DNA from: Gammaproteobacteria bacterium
GTDB lineage: Bacteria > Pseudomonadota > Gammaproteobacteria > Pseudomonadales > Ketobacteraceae
Assembly (NCBI GenBank): GCA_013178375.1
Contig: JABLXQ010000031.1
Coordinates: 1 to 64,000, forward strand
Length of the DNA stretch: 64,000 nucleotides
Reading direction: 5' to 3'
The notes under the pieces are model-generated. The model did not search any database. It was not told where the DNA came from and saw only the letters and a program-made list of their open reading frames with translations. Positions 30,842-41,967 of the stretch are shown here, piece by piece. Position numbers and translations under genes: made by a program. Numbering within the stretch: position 1 is the stretch's first letter; each line of letters starts with the position of its first letter.

Positions 30842-31098
30842 GAAGATTCTCCTGTCGGTGGGCTCACGTGCCGAAGGGGGCTGCTGCACAGGCTTGGCTC
30901 AGGCCTGCAGATTCATGCTCCCGATTCCGGTGCAGATCCTGCGTCTGCCTGAGCGGACTGCCCCACAATCAGCACGCATCAAATGTTCCCTCCAGAAAAG
31001 GCATGCATCGTGCCAGTCCCAGCTCGGGCGGATTGAATCTTGCCGCACCGGTTTGCTACGCTCACCGCACCATCACTGACAACCCGAAAAATACCCCT

Positions 31099-31443
31099 AT
31101 GCCATTTCGCCTGATCTTCCTCGCTGCCCTGCTGGCCATCTGCGCTTTCAGCCGTCCGCTAATTGCTGCCCCTCTCCCCGCGCCGGCCGACATCGAAGCC
31201 GGCGCCCGCCAGTTTTATGAAACCCGGGGCGAATGGGCCGGCAAATTCGTGATCCAGAAATTCATGCGTAGCCGCATCGAAACCCTGAACGACAACGCCT
31301 TCATCGCCCATCTGGAATACCAGTGGGCCTTCGGCCAGGACACCCGCCAGAACGGTACGGATGAGCGGACATTTGAATTTCACTTCCAGGATGGCAAATG
31401 GCAGGTGATCAGGATGGGCGGCAATCATTCCGGCCGGCTGTAA
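31099..31443 (+). CDS. Small secreted protein of unknown function
   Basis: 114 residues from ATG 31099 with a clear signal peptide (about 1-23, ending LIAA). The mature part is about 90 residues with a compact, probably alpha+beta layout (ARQFYETRGEW ... HLEYQWAFGQD ... FEFHFQDGKWQVIRMGG). The second half is reminiscent of NTF2/lumazine-like small exported proteins, but I recognise no family with certainty. There is no good Shine-Dalgarno site. A strong terminator follows. Confidence 0.65.
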   Translation: MPFRLIFLAALLAICAFSRPLIAAPLPAPADIEAGARQFYETRGEWAGKFVIQKFMRSRIETLNDNAFIAHLEYQWAFGQDTRQNGTDERTFEFHFQDGKWQVIRMGGNHSGRL

Positions 31444-31515
31444 ACGATGGTCCGGTGTAAATAGCAGGCAGGCGGAAAAGAGGATTGCAATTGCGAAGGG
31501 GGTAAAAAAGAACGC

Positions 31516-31548
31516 AAAAAAAACGGGGCATCGCAGCCCCGTTTTTTT
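31516..31548. terminator. Bidirectional intrinsic terminator
   Basis: CGGGGC (31524-31529) and GCCCCG (31536-31541) form a stem flanked by eight A on the left and seven T on the right. It can terminate both the small secreted protein gene and the convergent START-domain gene. Confidence 0.85.
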
Positions 31549-31601
31549 ATCAATGATTAGCGACGCACTTATTGCTGCGCTTTCAATTACTGCACTTTCT
31601 A

Positions 31602-32291
31602 TTACTGCACTGTCATCGCCATACCGTTGTTCACCGGTTCCTTGATGAAGGCAAACTTGGCACCCTCATAACGACCCAGCGCGGTAGTGTGCAGATTCTG
31701 CATGGTCTTGAACGGCATTTCATAGGTGAACATTTCCAGCACCCAACCCTGGACATTGCCGCCAGGATTGAAATCCACCGTGTAGCTCACTTCCACCAGA
31801 CCATTGCTCTTGGGCACCAGCTTCCACTCACCCTCAAAGAACGGCATGCGGATCATGTCGGCGTTTTCACTGACGTATTGCGGCTCGGACAGAATTTTCT
31901 TGGTCACCACCAGCGTCTGCGGATCCTGCTCCCACTTCGAATAAATCACGTTATCGCGATCCCGCTCCGGCCAGGGCGAGTCGATGACGGTGTAAGTGAT
32001 GGTTTCCTGCGGACTGATGTCCTTGATCTTTTCAGCTTTCGCCACCTTGTCCATCCAGGCGGGGAACTGATTATGATCGGATAGGAATGAAACCAGGCTG
32101 GAAAGACTGGCCTTGACCTGTGATACCACCCTCACCGTCTTCATCGGGCTGGTGGTGGATTCCATTGAATAGAGCTGAACGCCTTCTTCATCCATTTCCA
32201 GTTGCCAGTCGCTGGCAACTGCAAGGGAAGACAACAGCAGGGCCGATGAAGCGACGATGGCGCGAGTGATTCGTCCTTTGAGCAACGACAT
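31602..32291 (-). CDS. Periplasmic START-domain lipid-binding-type protein
   Basis: 229 residues with a signal peptide (about 1-26, ending LAVA). The rest matches bacterial START/SRPBCC proteins: DWQLEMDEEGVQLYS at the start of the domain, then HNQFPAWMDKV, RDRDNVIYS and the closing PFKTMQNLHTTALGRY helix. The fold encloses a hydrophobic cavity for lipids or other ligands. The protein would act in the periplasm; its ligand is unknown. Confidence 0.87.
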   Translation of the reverse strand: MSLLKGRITRAIVASSALLLSSLAVASDWQLEMDEEGVQLYSMESTTSPMKTVRVVSQVKASLSSLVSFLSDHNQFPAWMDKVAKAEKIKDISPQETITYTVIDSPWPERDRDNVIYSKWEQDPQTLVVTKKILSEPQYVSENADMIRMPFFEGEWKLVPKSNGLVEVSYTVDFNPGGNVQGWVLEMFTYEMPFKTMQNLHTTALGRYEGAKFAFIKEPVNNGMAMTVQ

Positions 32292-32451
32292 ATCCGTGAT
32301 CCCTCCACTTTGTTCTTGTTTTGCTGGTACAAAATCTTTTTGTTATAGCACGCCCGGGTTGAATAACGGCGGGATTGCTGGTCAGGTGATGACCCAAGAG
32401 TACGCAATGCCCTTCACAAACACAACCGGTAAAAAGTTACGGCTTTGTAAT

Positions 32452-32480
32452 AAAAAAGGGAGCATTTGCTCCCTTTTTTA
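32452..32480 (-). terminator. Intrinsic terminator of pnp
   Basis: GGGAGC (32458-32463) and GCTCCC (32468-32473) pair with a four-base loop between runs of six A and six T. It lies about 20 bases past the pnp stop and closes the long translation operon. Confidence 0.88.
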
Positions 32481-32502
32481 ATATGGTCAACCAGTTAGAC
32501 GC

Positions 32503-34629
32503 TTACTCGTCGTTACCCGGCTGGGTGGCGCCACCCGCCAGATCCGACAGCGCTTCCTTGATGGACAGTTTGATGCGGCCACGGTTGTCCACATCCAGCA
32601 CCTTCACCTTCACCATCTGGCCTTCTTTCAGATAATCCGCCACGTTGCTGACGCGCTCCTCGGCGATCTGGGAGATGTGAACCAGACCATCAGTACCCGG
32701 CAGGATGTTCACGAACGCGCCGAAATCGACGATTTTCGCTACCTTGCCATCGTAGATGCGGCCCACTTCAGCTTCGGCCACGATGCCTTCGATCTTGGTC
32801 TTGGCTTTCTGGGACGCTTCAGCGTTCTGGCCGTAGATGCGGATGGTGCCGTCATCGTTGATGTCGATTTCCGCGCCGGATTCCTCGCAGATCTGACGGA
32901 TCACAGCGCCACCCTTGCCGATGACATCGCGGATCTTCTCGGGGTCGATCTTGATGGTCATGTAGACAGGTGCGTCTTCCGAGATGGTGCCACGGGATGC
33001 GCCCAGCACCTTGTTCATCTCGCCCAGAATGTGCAGGCGGCCTTCGCGCGCCTGGATCAGCGCAGCTTCCATGATCTCCTCGGTGATGCCGGTGATCTTG
33101 ATGTCCATCTGCAGCGCAGTGATACCGTTGACGGTACCGGCCACCTTGAAATCCATATCGCCCAGGTGATCTTCGTCACCCAGGATGTCGGACAGCACAG
33201 CGAAGCGGCTACCTTCCTTCACCAGGCCCATGGCGATACCGGCCACCGGTGCCTTCATCGGCACACCGGCGTCCATCAGCGCCAGGCTGGAACCGCACAC
33301 GGACGCCATGGAAGACGAGCCGTTGGATTCAGTGATTTCCGACACCACGCGAATCGCGTAGGGGAAATCAGCCTGCGGCGGCAACATGGCCTGTACTCCG
33401 CGACGGGCCAGACGGCCGTGACCGATTTCGCGACGCTTGGGTGCCAGCTGGTTGCTGATTTCGCCCACGCTGAACGGGGGGAAGTTGTAGTGCAGCATGA
33501 AGGGATCGGATTTCATGCCTTCCAGGTAATCCATGTTCTGTGCGTCGCGCAGGCTGCCCAGCGTCGCGGTGACGATGGCCTGGGTTTCACCCCGGGTGAA
33601 CAGCGCGGAACCGTGGGTACGGGGCAGTACGCCCACTTCCACCGCGATCGGGCGCACGGTTTTCAGATCGCGGCCGTCGATGCGGGGTTTATGCTCCAGC
33701 ACGTTTTCGCGCACGATGCGGTATTCCAGATCGCCAAACGCGTTCTTCACTACCTGCTCCGGCAGGGCAGCCGGATTTTCCTTGTTGCACAGCGCGGCGA
33801 TGGCGGCCGACTTGATTTCGCCGATGCGGGTGTAACGGGCCTGCTTGTCGCGGATCAGGTAGGCTTCAGTGACCTGACCAGCGTAGGCGTTCAGGGCGGC
33901 TTTCAGCTCAGTGTTTTCCACCGGCTGTTTCCAGGCCATCGGCGGCTTGCCCGCTTCCTTGGCGAATTCCTTGATCGCATTGATCGCTACCTGCATTTCC
34001 AGGTGGCCGAACAGCACCGCACCCAGCATCTGGTCTTCAGTCAGTTCCTGCGCTTCCGATTCCACCATCAGCACGGCTTCATCAGTACCGGCAACCACCA
34101 GTTCCAGCTGCGAGGTTTCCAGATCCTTGTAATTCGGGTTCAGGATGTACATGCCGTCACGGTAACCCACGCGGGCACCGGCGATGGGGCCCATGAAAGG
34201 GATACCGGAAATGGCCAGCGCGGCGGAAGCACCCAGCATCGCAGCAATATCCGGATCAGTCTTCTTATCGGTGGACATGACCGTGGCGATCACCTGCACT
34301 TCGTTGACGAAGCCTTCGGGAAACAGCGGGCGGATCGGGCGGTCGATCAGACGCGAGGTGAGGGTCTCCTTCTCGGAAGGACGGCCTTCACGCTTGTGGA
34401 AGCTGCCGGGGATACGGCCGGCGGCGTAGAATTTTTCCTGATAGTTGACAGTCAGCGGGAAGAAATCCTTGGCCGGGTCCGCATCTTTCTTGGCGACCAC
34501 AGTGACCAGCACCGAGCAGGAGCCGGACGTCACCATCACTGCACCAGTGGCCTGACGGGCAACTTTGCCGGTTTCCAGCACGAATTTTTCATTACCGAAT
34601 TGAAACTCTTTTTTAACGACCTTAAACAT
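32503..34629 (-). CDS. pnp: Polyribonucleotide nucleotidyltransferase (PNPase)
   Basis: 708 residues. Two RNase PH-like domains (about 10-220 and 310-540) are separated by an alpha-helical linker. A KH domain (about 555-615, [15 protein letters not shown]) and an S1 domain (about 622-690, [18 protein letters not shown]) follow. The enzyme degrades RNA 3'-5' by phosphorolysis in the degradosome. GGAAGG lies nine bases before ATG 34629. It is last in the rimP-pnp operon and is separated from rpsO by a terminator and a leader with a long hairpin. Confidence 0.98.
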   Translation of the reverse strand: MFKVVKKEFQFGNEKFVLETGKVARQATGAVMVTSGSCSVLVTVVAKKDADPAKDFFPLTVNYQEKFYAAGRIPGSFHKREGRPSEKETLTSRLIDRPIRPLFPEGFVNEVQVIATVMSTDKKTDPDIAAMLGASAALAISGIPFMGPIAGARVGYRDGMYILNPNYKDLETSQLELVVAGTDEAVLMVESEAQELTEDQMLGAVLFGHLEMQVAINAIKEFAKEAGKPPMAWKQPVENTELKAALNAYAGQVTEAYLIRDKQARYTRIGEIKSAAIAALCNKENPAALPEQVVKNAFGDLEYRIVRENVLEHKPRIDGRDLKTVRPIAVEVGVLPRTHGSALFTRGETQAIVTATLGSLRDAQNMDYLEGMKSDPFMLHYNFPPFSVGEISNQLAPKRREIGHGRLARRGVQAMLPPQADFPYAIRVVSEITESNGSSSMASVCGSSLALMDAGVPMKAPVAGIAMGLVKEGSRFAVLSDILGDEDHLGDMDFKVAGTVNGITALQMDIKITGITEEIMEAALIQAREGRLHILGEMNKVLGASRGTISEDAPVYMTIKIDPEKIRDVIGKGGAVIRQICEESGAEIDINDDGTIRIYGQNAEASQKAKTKIEGIVAEAEVGRIYDGKVAKIVDFGAFVNILPGTDGLVHISQIAEERVSNVADYLKEGQMVKVKVLDVDNRGRIKLSIKEALSDLAGGATQPGNDE

Positions 34630-34726
34630 TTTTATTTACCTTCCAGTTCAAAGTCCCGGCCATTCTGCCTTGGCTCATCAGGGGTCAGCCGCCATGACAA
34701 CCGGGACGCTATTTGTGTTCGTTGTT

Positions 34727-34788
34727 GGGTACATCCAGCAGCCGGCTGGAATTTGCGCCCTTGCGGCAACCGGCTGTTAGATGCACCC
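34727..34788 (-). promoter_or_regulatory. Long hairpin in the pnp leader, candidate RNase III/PNPase control site
   Basis: On the minus strand GGGT, CATC and CAGCCGG pair in order with CCGGCTG, GATG and ACCC, giving a long interrupted stem around an inner loop with a small hairpin. It lies about 100 bases before the pnp start. In E. coli a leader hairpin at this place is cut by RNase III and then lets PNPase repress its own translation. The same role here is inferred from position and shape. Confidence 0.6.
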
Positions 34789-34810
34789 GACCCTTTTTTC
34801 CAACAACAGA

Positions 34811-34847
34811 AAAAAACACGGCACCTGTTCCGGAGAACAAGTGCCGT
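34811..34847 (-). terminator. Terminator between rpsO and pnp
   Basis: On the minus strand ACGGCAC (34841-34847) pairs with GTGCCGT (34818-34824), continued by a five-pair inner stem with a CCGG loop, then seven T. It probably ends most rpsO transcripts while allowing some read-through to pnp, as in E. coli. Confidence 0.88.
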
Positions 34848-34937
34848 ATTCCAGTTTGATTCAGTAGCCAGCCCCGCTGCATGCCCGGGGACATGCGGCA
34901 GTACTGGCCAGCAGAATCAGGTTTAGCCAATCGATCA

Positions 34938-35207
34938 TCAACGACGCAGGCCAAGCTTGCCGATCAGGGCGGTGTAACGGTCCTGATCCTTGCGCTTCAG
35001 GTAGTCGAGCAACTTGCGGCGCGAGTTAACCATGCGAATCAGGCCACGACGGGAATGGTGATCCTTTTCGTGGGCCTTGAAATGTCCTTGCAGCTGGTTG
35101 ATCTGGGCGGTCAGCAGTGCGATTTGCACTTCCGGTGAACCGGTGTCGCCCTGGGCACGCTGGTGTTCGGAAACGATCTTTGCTTTTTCTTGCACGGTAA
35201 TTGGCAT
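34938..35207 (-). CDS. rpsO: 30S ribosomal protein S15
   Basis: 89 residues from ATG 35207 ([12 protein letters not shown]), exactly the family length. The conserved core [20 protein letters not shown] and the C-terminal [14 protein letters not shown] are intact. S15 binds 16S rRNA early in 30S assembly. It follows truB on the minus strand; a terminator and the pnp leader come next. Confidence 0.98.
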   Translation of the reverse strand: MPITVQEKAKIVSEHQRAQGDTGSPEVQIALLTAQINQLQGHFKAHEKDHHSRRGLIRMVNSRRKLLDYLKRKDQDRYTALIGKLGLRR

Positions 35208-35292
35208 TGTCTTGCTCCAATATGCTTTTAGGGAAAACCGCTGCAACCACGCATATTTACAGTTGTTGCGGTCATGCTTGGCGCCCTGGCTT

Positions 35293-36219
35293 CTAGTCAG
35301 GGCGATTTATCAGGCGGCGCGGAGCTACTTTCCCATCGTCCAGTATCTCGCCCACTCCGATAAATTCTTCCGCCGGGCCTGTCAGTTTGACCCAGCCTTC
35401 CAACGGCGATCCAGGCACTTGCACGGGATGGCCGTTGCGTAAATAAAATGCAGTATTCTCAGACAGTTGCAGCGTTGGCCAGTGGTCGGCGCTGGTGCCC
35501 AGAGGCAGCAGCAGCTCGTCCAGGGCCTTGTGGCCGCCGCTTTCCAGCGCTGCCACCAGGGCTTCCACGGTGACCGCCTGCTCCAACAGATAGGGCCCCG
35601 CCTGAGTGCGGCGCAATTCTACCACATGAGACAGATTTCCCATCGCCTGGGCAATGTCTTCCACCAGATTGCGGATGTAGGTGCCCTTGCTGCAGCGCAC
35701 GAACAGGCTGAAATGCTGCGCGTCACAGTCTAGCAGGTCCAACTGGTGGATGGTGACCTTGCGGGCCTGGCGCTCGATTTCCACCCCTTGCCGCGCCAGT
35801 TTGTACAGCGGCTGTCCATTATGTTTGAGGGCGGAAAACATGGACGGTACCTGTTCGATCTCGCCCATGAACTGCGGCAAAATCGCAAGCAGACGCTCGC
35901 GGCTGACATTGTCGGTGGCACAGGTCTCGATGACCTCACCATCGGCATCGGCAGTGTTGGTTTTCTCGCCCCACTTGGCCTTCACCACATAGGCCTTGTC
36001 CGCATCCAGCAGGTACTGGGAGAACTTGGTGGCCTCGCCAAAACACAGCGGCAGCACACCGGTGGCCAGCGGGTCCAGGCTGCCGGTGTGGCCAGCCTTG
36101 TCAGCGCCAAACATGCGCTTGACCCGTTGCAGGATTTCATTGGAAGTGCAGCCTTGCGGCTTGTCCAGCACCAGCACGCCATCCACCGGACGGCCGCGTT
36201 TTCCGCGACGTTTTGCCAC
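35293..36219 (-). CDS. truB: tRNA pseudouridine(55) synthase
   Basis: 308 residues from GTG 36219, four bases after the rbfA stop, with GGAG upstream. This gives [21 protein letters not shown], like the family N-terminus; an ATG further upstream would overlap rbfA. The catalytic motif [12 protein letters not shown] holds the nucleophilic Asp (about 46-48). A C-terminal PUA-like region ends the protein. It makes pseudouridine 55 in the T-loop of tRNAs. It belongs to the nusA-infB-rbfA-truB-rpsO operon. Confidence 0.96.
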   Translation of the reverse strand: MAKRRGKRGRPVDGVLVLDKPQGCTSNEILQRVKRMFGADKAGHTGSLDPLATGVLPLCFGEATKFSQYLLDADKAYVVKAKWGEKTNTADADGEVIETCATDNVSRERLLAILPQFMGEIEQVPSMFSALKHNGQPLYKLARQGVEIERQARKVTIHQLDLLDCDAQHFSLFVRCSKGTYIRNLVEDIAQAMGNLSHVVELRRTQAGPYLLEQAVTVEALVAALESGGHKALDELLLPLGTSADHWPTLQLSENTAFYLRNGHPVQVPGSPLEGWVKLTGPAEEFIGVGEILDDGKVAPRRLINRPD

Positions 36220-36223
36220 TGGG

Positions 36224-36643
36224 TTACTCTCCGTCGGGACTGGTCTGGTCAGTGCCATCATCGTGATGGCGGGCCTTGTCTTCCGCCACAGCGGCGTTGA
36301 TCAGGGCCGAGATGCGGGGGCCATCGACAATGGTCTGGTCATAGTGAAACCGCAGGCGGGGCATGACACGCAGCTTGATGCTTTTCGACAACAGCGAACG
36401 CAGCAGGCCGCTGGCGTTGTTGAGCACGCTCAGTGCCTGTTTGACCTTGTCCGGATCGTCGATGGCCATGAAGGTGATGTACACGTCGGCATACGCCAGA
36501 TCGCGACTCACCTTCACGCTGCTGATGGTCGGCAGGCCGACCCGCGGATCCTTGATCTCCCGATGCAACAGGAGGGCAAGGTCACGCTGGATCTGGTCGG
36601 CTATCCGGTCCGTGCGGCTGAATCCACGGGAATGATGACGCAA
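36224..36643 (-). CDS. rbfA: Ribosome-binding factor A
   Basis: 139 residues from TTG 36643, with GAGG nine bases upstream overlapping the infB stop. The KH-like RbfA fold is shown by FSRTDRIADQIQRDLALLL and REIKDPRVG near the N-terminus. RbfA binds immature 30S subunits at the 5' end of 16S rRNA and is needed for cold adaptation. Very tight spacing (11 bases to infB, four to truB) marks translational coupling. Confidence 0.96.
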   Translation of the reverse strand: MRHHSRGFSRTDRIADQIQRDLALLLHREIKDPRVGLPTISSVKVSRDLAYADVYITFMAIDDPDKVKQALSVLNNASGLLRSLLSKSIKLRVMPRLRFHYDQTIVDGPRISALINAAVAEDKARHHDDGTDQTSPDGE

Positions 36644-36654
36644 GTCGGCTTACC

Positions 36655-39327
36655 TCAGATGGTCCGGGCCACTTTCTTGACGTCGAACACTTCGATCTTG
36701 TCGCCGGGTTTGACATCGTTGTAGCTCTTCACCGCGATACCGCATTCGATACCGGCGTTGACTTCGTTGACGTCATCCTTGAAGCGACGCAGGGATTCCA
36801 GTTCGCCCTGGAACACCACCACGTTGTCGCGTAGTACCCGGATCGGCTTGTTGCGGAACACGGTGCCTTCCATGACCTTGCAGCCGGCGACCGCACCGAA
36901 CTTCGAGGAACGGAACACGTCGCGCACTTCCGCCACACCGACGATTTCCTCGCGCAGCTCGGGTTCGAGCAGGCCGGACATCGCCTTCTTCACGTCTTCG
37001 ATGATGTCGTAGATGACGCTGTAGTAGCGCAGATCCACACCTTCTTCCTGACACAGCTTGCGGGCGGACGCATCGGCACGGACGTTGAAGCCGATGATGA
37101 CCGCGCGGGAAGTCAGCGCCAGATTGACGTCAGATTCGTTGATGCCACCCACGCCGGAAGACACGATGCTGACCTTGACTTCGGGAGTCGACAGATCCTG
37201 CAAGGCTACCTGCAGTGCTTCAAGCGAGCCGCGCACGTCGGTCTTCAACACGATGTTGACCGAGGCGGTGTCGCCTGCGCCCATGGTTTCGAAAATGTTT
37301 TCCAGCTTGGTCGCCTGCTGGCGGGACAGCCGGTTGTGACGCAGCTTCTTCTGGCGGAAATCTGCCACTTCGCGCGCCTTGCGCTCGTCAGGTACCACCA
37401 GGAATTCTTCACCGGCATCGGGCGCACCGGCCAGACCCAGGATTTCCACCGGCATGGAGGGGCCCGCGCTTTCGATCGGACGACCGTTTTCATCCAGCAT
37501 GGCGCGGACGCGGCCGTAATACTCTCCCGCAAGCACCATATCGCCACGGTTCAGGGTACCGGACTGCACCAGCAGACTGGCCACTACGCCACGGCCCTTG
37601 TCGACGGACGATTCGATTACCACACCTTTCGCGGGACCCGTCGCAACAGCATTCAGTTCGAGTACTTCGGCCTGCAGCAGGATTGCATCCAGCAACTGGT
37701 CGATGCCCTGGCCAGTCAGCGCGGACACATGCACGAACTGGGTATCACCGCCCCACTCTTCGGAAATAACTTCCTTCTGGGAGAGCTCGGAGCGGACCCG
37801 TTCCGGATCAGCACCGTGCTTGTCGATCTTGTTGACTGCCACCACCAGCGGCACCTTGGCGGCGCGGGCGTGGTCAATCGCTTCGGCGGTCTGCGGCATC
37901 ATGCCGTCGTCCGCTGCTACTACCAGCACCACGATGTCGGTGCACTGGGCACCACGGGCACGCATGGCGGTAAACGCCGCGTGACCCGGGGTATCCAGGA
38001 AGGTGATCATGCCGCGATCGGTTTCCACATGGTAGGCACCGATATGCTGGGTAATGCCGCCCGCTTCGCCAGCGGCTACGCGGGTGCGACGGATATAGTC
38101 GAGTAGCGAGGTCTTGCCGTGGTCAACGTGGCCCATGATGGTCACCACTGGCGCCCGGTGTGCAGCTTCGCCTTCCTGACGGGTATCACCAAGGGATTCG
38201 ATCAGGGATTCCTCGACCGCATGCGCGCTGACCAGTTTCACCTTGTGACCCAATTCCTCAACAATCAGCTGGGCCGTTTCACGATCGAGAACCTGGTTGA
38301 TGGTGGCCATGATGCCAAGGCCGAACAGGGCCTTGACCACAGCGGCGCCCTTGACGGACATCTGCTGAGCCAAGTCGGAAACGGTAATACTTTCACCCAG
38401 TTGGACTTCTCGCACGATGGGACCTGTCGGGCTCTGGAACCCGTGTTTGTTGTGGCGGGGCGAAAACTGGCGCTCCGGCTGCTTTTCCTTTTCCTTAATC
38501 TTACTCTTTTTGGAGGTCTTGCGGGCGCGCTTGGCCTGACGGGCTTCGCTGTCGAGGCTATCCTCGAACGCGCGTTTGACGATGGCGTCTTTTTCTTCTT
38601 CCAGCAATTCTTCCTTGAAGTCGTCTACGCGACCACCGCGGTATTCCAGCTCCATCGCCATGCGACGGGCTTCTTCCAGGGTGCGTTTGGCGGCTTCCTC
38701 TTCCTTGACCTTGCGCTGGGCTTCGCGGATGCGGGCTTCTTCAGCCTTGCGGGCCAGCTCGACGGGATCCTCAACCTGCGGACGCTCCGGCGCTTTCTTC
38801 GCCTGCTTTTTCGGCTCGTCGCCGTCGGCCTTCTCGCCTTTCTTGCCGGACGCGCGCGCCTCGCCTGCAGCGGCCCGACGGGCAGCATCCTCGGCCGCCT
38901 TTTTCTCGGCAGCAGCGCGGGCTTCATCAGCTCTACGAGCCGCTTCAATGGCCGCCAGACGATCTTCTTCCGCCTTGCGGGCAGCTTCTTCCTCGGCCTG
39001 GCGGGCGGCCTCTTCCATTTCCACCGCCGAACGCTTCACGTAGGTACGCTGCTTGCGGACTTCCACGCTCACCGTCTTGCTACGGCCCTGAGACCCACTG
39101 ACTTTCAGCTGGCTGACGCTCTTGCGCTTCAGGGTAATTTTTTTGGGCTCGGAATCACTGTCACCGTGGGACCGCTTAAGGTGCGCCAACAGTTGTTCCT
39201 TTTCGGTGTCCGATACAGACTGCGCTGCATCTTCGTGGGCCAGCCCCGCATCCTTCATCTGCTGCAACAAGGTTTCCACAGGAATCCCCACTACATCTGC
39301 AAGTTGTGCGACTGTAACCTCTGCCAT
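36655..39327 (-). CDS. infB: Translation initiation factor IF-2
   Basis: 890 residues. An N-terminal IF2_N helix domain (about 1-55) is followed by a long charged Ala/Glu/Lys/Arg-rich linker (about 90-290). A second IF2_N-type region follows, then the GTPase domain starting near [18 protein letters not shown] (G1, about 395-412) with DTPGH (G3) and NKID (G4), and domains II, III and IV. IF-2 brings fMet-tRNA to the 30S subunit and promotes subunit joining. Its ligand, tRNAfMet, is encoded at the head of this gene cluster. Confidence 0.98.
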   Translation of the reverse strand: MAEVTVAQLADVVGIPVETLLQQMKDAGLAHEDAAQSVSDTEKEQLLAHLKRSHGDSDSEPKKITLKRKSVSQLKVSGSQGRSKTVSVEVRKQRTYVKRSAVEMEEAARQAEEEAARKAEEDRLAAIEAARRADEARAAAEKKAAEDAARRAAAGEARASGKKGEKADGDEPKKQAKKAPERPQVEDPVELARKAEEARIREAQRKVKEEEAAKRTLEEARRMAMELEYRGGRVDDFKEELLEEEKDAIVKRAFEDSLDSEARQAKRARKTSKKSKIKEKEKQPERQFSPRHNKHGFQSPTGPIVREVQLGESITVSDLAQQMSVKGAAVVKALFGLGIMATINQVLDRETAQLIVEELGHKVKLVSAHAVEESLIESLGDTRQEGEAAHRAPVVTIMGHVDHGKTSLLDYIRRTRVAAGEAGGITQHIGAYHVETDRGMITFLDTPGHAAFTAMRARGAQCTDIVVLVVAADDGMMPQTAEAIDHARAAKVPLVVAVNKIDKHGADPERVRSELSQKEVISEEWGGDTQFVHVSALTGQGIDQLLDAILLQAEVLELNAVATGPAKGVVIESSVDKGRGVVASLLVQSGTLNRGDMVLAGEYYGRVRAMLDENGRPIESAGPSMPVEILGLAGAPDAGEEFLVVPDERKAREVADFRQKKLRHNRLSRQQATKLENIFETMGAGDTASVNIVLKTDVRGSLEALQVALQDLSTPEVKVSIVSSGVGGINESDVNLALTSRAVIIGFNVRADASARKLCQEEGVDLRYYSVIYDIIEDVKKAMSGLLEPELREEIVGVAEVRDVFRSSKFGAVAGCKVMEGTVFRNKPIRVLRDNVVVFQGELESLRRFKDDVNEVNAGIECGIAVKSYNDVKPGDKIEVFDVKKVARTI

Positions 39328-39384
39328 ATTCAGCGTCTCTCACTCCTGGTTCACGTGCCTGATTGAATTTACCGGTTCATAACA

Positions 39385-40878
39385 TCACTGGTTTTCAAAC
39401 CAGGGGGCACGTGCAGTCATAATCAGTTTGGCGGCGCGGTCCGCGTCGATGCCTTCAACATCGATGATATCGTCAACGGCCTGCTCCGCCAGATCGTCCA
39501 TGGTGACGATACCTTTTTTCGCGAGCGCATACGCGGTGATCTTGTCCATGCCGTCCATGTTCAGCAGGTCTTCCGCCGGCGCCTGATCGCTTTCCAGTTT
39601 TTCTTCCGACACCAGCGCGCGGGTCAACAGGGCGTCTTTCGCACGGCGGCGCAACTCATCGACGATGTCTTCGTCGAAACCGTCGATATTCAGCATTTCT
39701 TCCTTGGGAACGTAAGCCACTTCCTCGATACTGGTGAAACCTTCATCCACCAGCACGCCCGCCACATCCTCATCAATATCCAGTTCTTTCATGAACACTT
39801 CAATAAAGGCGCCCGATTCTTCCTGCTGCTTGTTCTGGGCCTGGGACACGGTCATCACGTTCAGATCCCAGCCGGACAACTCGCTGGCCAGACGAATGTT
39901 CTGACCGCCCTTGCCGATTGCCTGCGCCAGTTGTTCCTCTTCCACGGCGATATCCATGGAATGCTTGTCTTCGTCCACCACGATGGACACTACGTCCGCC
40001 GGGGACATCGCGTTGATCACGAACTGGGCCGGGTTGTCATCCCACAGCACGATGTCGATACGCTCGCCACCCAGTTCGTTGGACACTGCCTGCACCCGGG
40101 CGCCGCGCATACCTACGCACGCACCCACCGGATCAATGCGCTGGTCATGGGTTTTCACCGCAATTTTCGCGCGAGCACCCGGATCGCGGGCAGCGCCCTT
40201 GATCTCGATCAGGTCTTCGCCAATTTCCGGCACTTCGATCTTGAACAGTTCGATCAGCATCTGCGGCCGGGTGCGGCTGACGAACAGCTGCGGACCACGG
40301 TTTTCCTTGTTCACACCCCAGAGCACGGCGCGCACCCGCTCGCCTACACGGACGGTCTCGCGGGGAATCATTTCCTCGCGGGACAGCAGCGCCTCGGCGT
40401 TGTTGCCCAGATCCAGAATAATGCTGTCACGCGTCACTTTTTTAACAGTGCCGCTGATCAGTTCGCCAATACGGTCCAGGAAAGCTTCGATGACCTGCTG
40501 GCGCTCAGCCTCGCGCACCTTCTGCACGATGACCTGCTTGGCGGTCTGCGCAGCGATACGGCCAAAATCAATGGATTCGATCGGTTCTTCAAAAATGTCG
40601 CCGATGTTCAGCTTGGGATCGAAGTCATGGGCTTCGTCCAAAGTAAGGTGACGACCCGGGAACTCGAAATTTTCATCGGCCACCACCAGCCAGCGACGGT
40701 AAGTGTCGTAGGCGCCGGTCTGACGATTGATGCTGACGCGGATTTCCACGTCATCATTGGGAAAACGTTTCTTGGTGGCAGTAGCCAGGGCCAGTTCGAC
40801 GGCCTGAAAGATGACGTCTTTGTCGACGCCCTTTTCGTTGGAGACGGTATCAGCTACCAGAAGTATTTCTTTGCTCAT
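39385..40878 (-). CDS. nusA: Transcription termination/antitermination factor NusA
   Basis: 497 residues: N-terminal RNA-polymerase-binding domain (1-125), S1 (about 135-200), two KH domains (about 205-345), and two C-terminal acidic repeats (about 365-490) as in gammaproteobacterial Nus[26 protein letters not shown] marks KH1; in short pieces, [12 protein letters not shown] and GGERIDIV. It modulates pausing, termination and antitermination. GAGG lies seven bases before ATG 40878. It is the second protein gene of the operon after rimP. Confidence 0.98.
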   Translation of the reverse strand: MSKEILLVADTVSNEKGVDKDVIFQAVELALATATKKRFPNDDVEIRVSINRQTGAYDTYRRWLVVADENFEFPGRHLTLDEAHDFDPKLNIGDIFEEPIESIDFGRIAAQTAKQVIVQKVREAERQQVIEAFLDRIGELISGTVKKVTRDSIILDLGNNAEALLSREEMIPRETVRVGERVRAVLWGVNKENRGPQLFVSRTRPQMLIELFKIEVPEIGEDLIEIKGAARDPGARAKIAVKTHDQRIDPVGACVGMRGARVQAVSNELGGERIDIVLWDDNPAQFVINAMSPADVVSIVVDEDKHSMDIAVEEEQLAQAIGKGGQNIRLASELSGWDLNVMTVSQAQNKQQEESGAFIEVFMKELDIDEDVAGVLVDEGFTSIEEVAYVPKEEMLNIDGFDEDIVDELRRRAKDALLTRALVSEEKLESDQAPAEDLLNMDGMDKITAYALAKKGIVTMDDLAEQAVDDIIDVEGIDADRAAKLIMTARAPWFENQ

Positions 40879-40918
40879 TTCACTGCCTCACCCAGAGACC
40901 TTGCAATCGGAACATGCG

Positions 40919-41383
40919 TCAGTCGAATGTTGGAACCAGGTTTGCCTTGTCTATTTGATTGAACTGAACCGTTACCGGTTGGCCTTCCACCTGAAACGTC
41001 AGCGTATTGTCCTTGGCTTCGGTCAGCGTGCCGGTGAAATTGCGACGACCACCAATGGCCATCTGCAAGCGCACCTTCACGTTTTCTCCCACGTAACGGA
41101 CGATCTGTTCGAAACTGAAAAACGGCCGGTCCATGCCAGGCGAGGAAACTTCCAGAAGGTATTCACTCTTGATTGGATCCTCCACATCCAGCACGCCACT
41201 GACCTGATGCGAGACTGCTTCACAATCTTCGATGGAGACGCCATTCTCGGAATCGATGTACAAACGCAGAATGGAATGTTTGCCCTGCGCCAGGAATTCG
41301 ATGCCCCAGAGCTGCATACCCACCGCATGCACGGCAGGCTCCAGCAATTCTTTCAGCACTTCAATCCGCTTGGATGACGACAC
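40919..41383 (-). CDS. rimP: Ribosome maturation factor RimP
   Basis: 154 residues from GTG 41383, with GGTGAG six bases upstream. The N-terminal alpha/beta domain contains LWGIEFLAQGKHSILRLYID and the SPGMDRPFF motif (about 83-91) joins it to the C-terminal SH3-like domain. RimP is needed for 30S subunit maturation. It lies first among the protein genes of the nusA operon, 40 bases before nusA. Confidence 0.96.
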   Translation of the reverse strand: MSSSKRIEVLKELLEPAVHAVGMQLWGIEFLAQGKHSILRLYIDSENGVSIEDCEAVSHQVSGVLDVEDPIKSEYLLEVSSPGMDRPFFSFEQIVRYVGENVKVRLQMAIGGRRNFTGTLTEAKDNTLTFQVEGQPVTVQFNQIDKANLVPTFD

Positions 41384-41536
41384 TCGGACTCACCTTTAAC
41401 CGGTCTGGACTGTACAAACAACAGAAACAAAAAGTGGGCACGAGGCCCACCACTACGCTGACAGATCCACGGTGTGTCCAGAGGATATAACGCTATCATC
41501 CGCCGAACACCTGTCGCCTGCCAGTACTGCTGTTAA

Positions 41537-41560
41537 CAAAAAGCCCCTTGGAAGGGGCTC
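41537..41560 (-). terminator. Terminator after tRNAfMet
   Basis: AGCCCCTT (41542-41549) and AAGGGGCT (41552-41559) form a stem followed on the minus strand by a T-run, 11 bases past the tRNA. It would separate most tRNA transcripts from rimP. Confidence 0.82.
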
Positions 41561-41570
41561 TTGTTTTGAT

Positions 41571-41647
<77 letters not shown>

Positions 41648-41661
41648 TCGGCAAGACGCGC

Positions 41662-41690
41662 ACTATATTGAAGTTGCCATTTGATGTCAA
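41662..41690 (-). promoter_or_regulatory. Sigma-70 promoter of tRNAfMet
   Basis: On the minus strand a perfect TTGACA (41685-41690) is followed by a 17-base spacer and TATAGT (41662-41667). A GC-rich discriminator (GCGCGTC) follows, as is usual for stable-RNA promoters under stringent control. The tRNA starts about 15 bases downstream. Confidence 0.88.
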
Positions 41691-41774
41691 CACATAGTGC
41701 CAATAATAAATTTCGCTAAGTATCGATGGCCATTGAAAAAATCCGGCCAGGGCCGAAACCCGCGCAAATAAAAA

Positions 41775-41794
41775 AGCCCGGACGGTGCCGGGCT
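41775..41794 (-). terminator. Terminator after tRNALeu
   Basis: AGCCCGG (41775-41781) and CCGGGCT (41788-41794) form a stem with a six-base loop, followed on the minus strand by six T. It closes the secG-tRNALeu transcript. Confidence 0.85.
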
Positions 41795-41802
41795 TCAAAT
41801 GT

Positions 41803-41887
41803 TGGTGCCGAAGGCCGGACTTGAACCGGCACGGCTTGCGCCACTACCCCCTCAAGATAGCGTGTCTACCAATTTCACCACTTCGGC
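41803..41887 (-). tRNA. tRNA-Leu (GAG anticodon)
   Basis: 85 bases with encoded CCA and a long variable arm, as expected for a class II tRNA. The loop TTGAGGG between CTATC and GGTAG gives anticodon GAG, which reads CUC/CUU. It lies just after secG, the same place as leuU in E. coli. Confidence 0.95.
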
Positions 41888-41967
41888 GGGGAGCGATAAT
41901 GTACCCAAACTCATCCCCGGGTTCCAGCAAATTATCAACAATTTACGCCAGAGCGAGACGGCAGAAA

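Noticed and set aside
32677-34926. 749-codon open frame opposite pnp
   Set aside because: Antisense shadow of pnp that also crosses the rpsO terminator; no family features.
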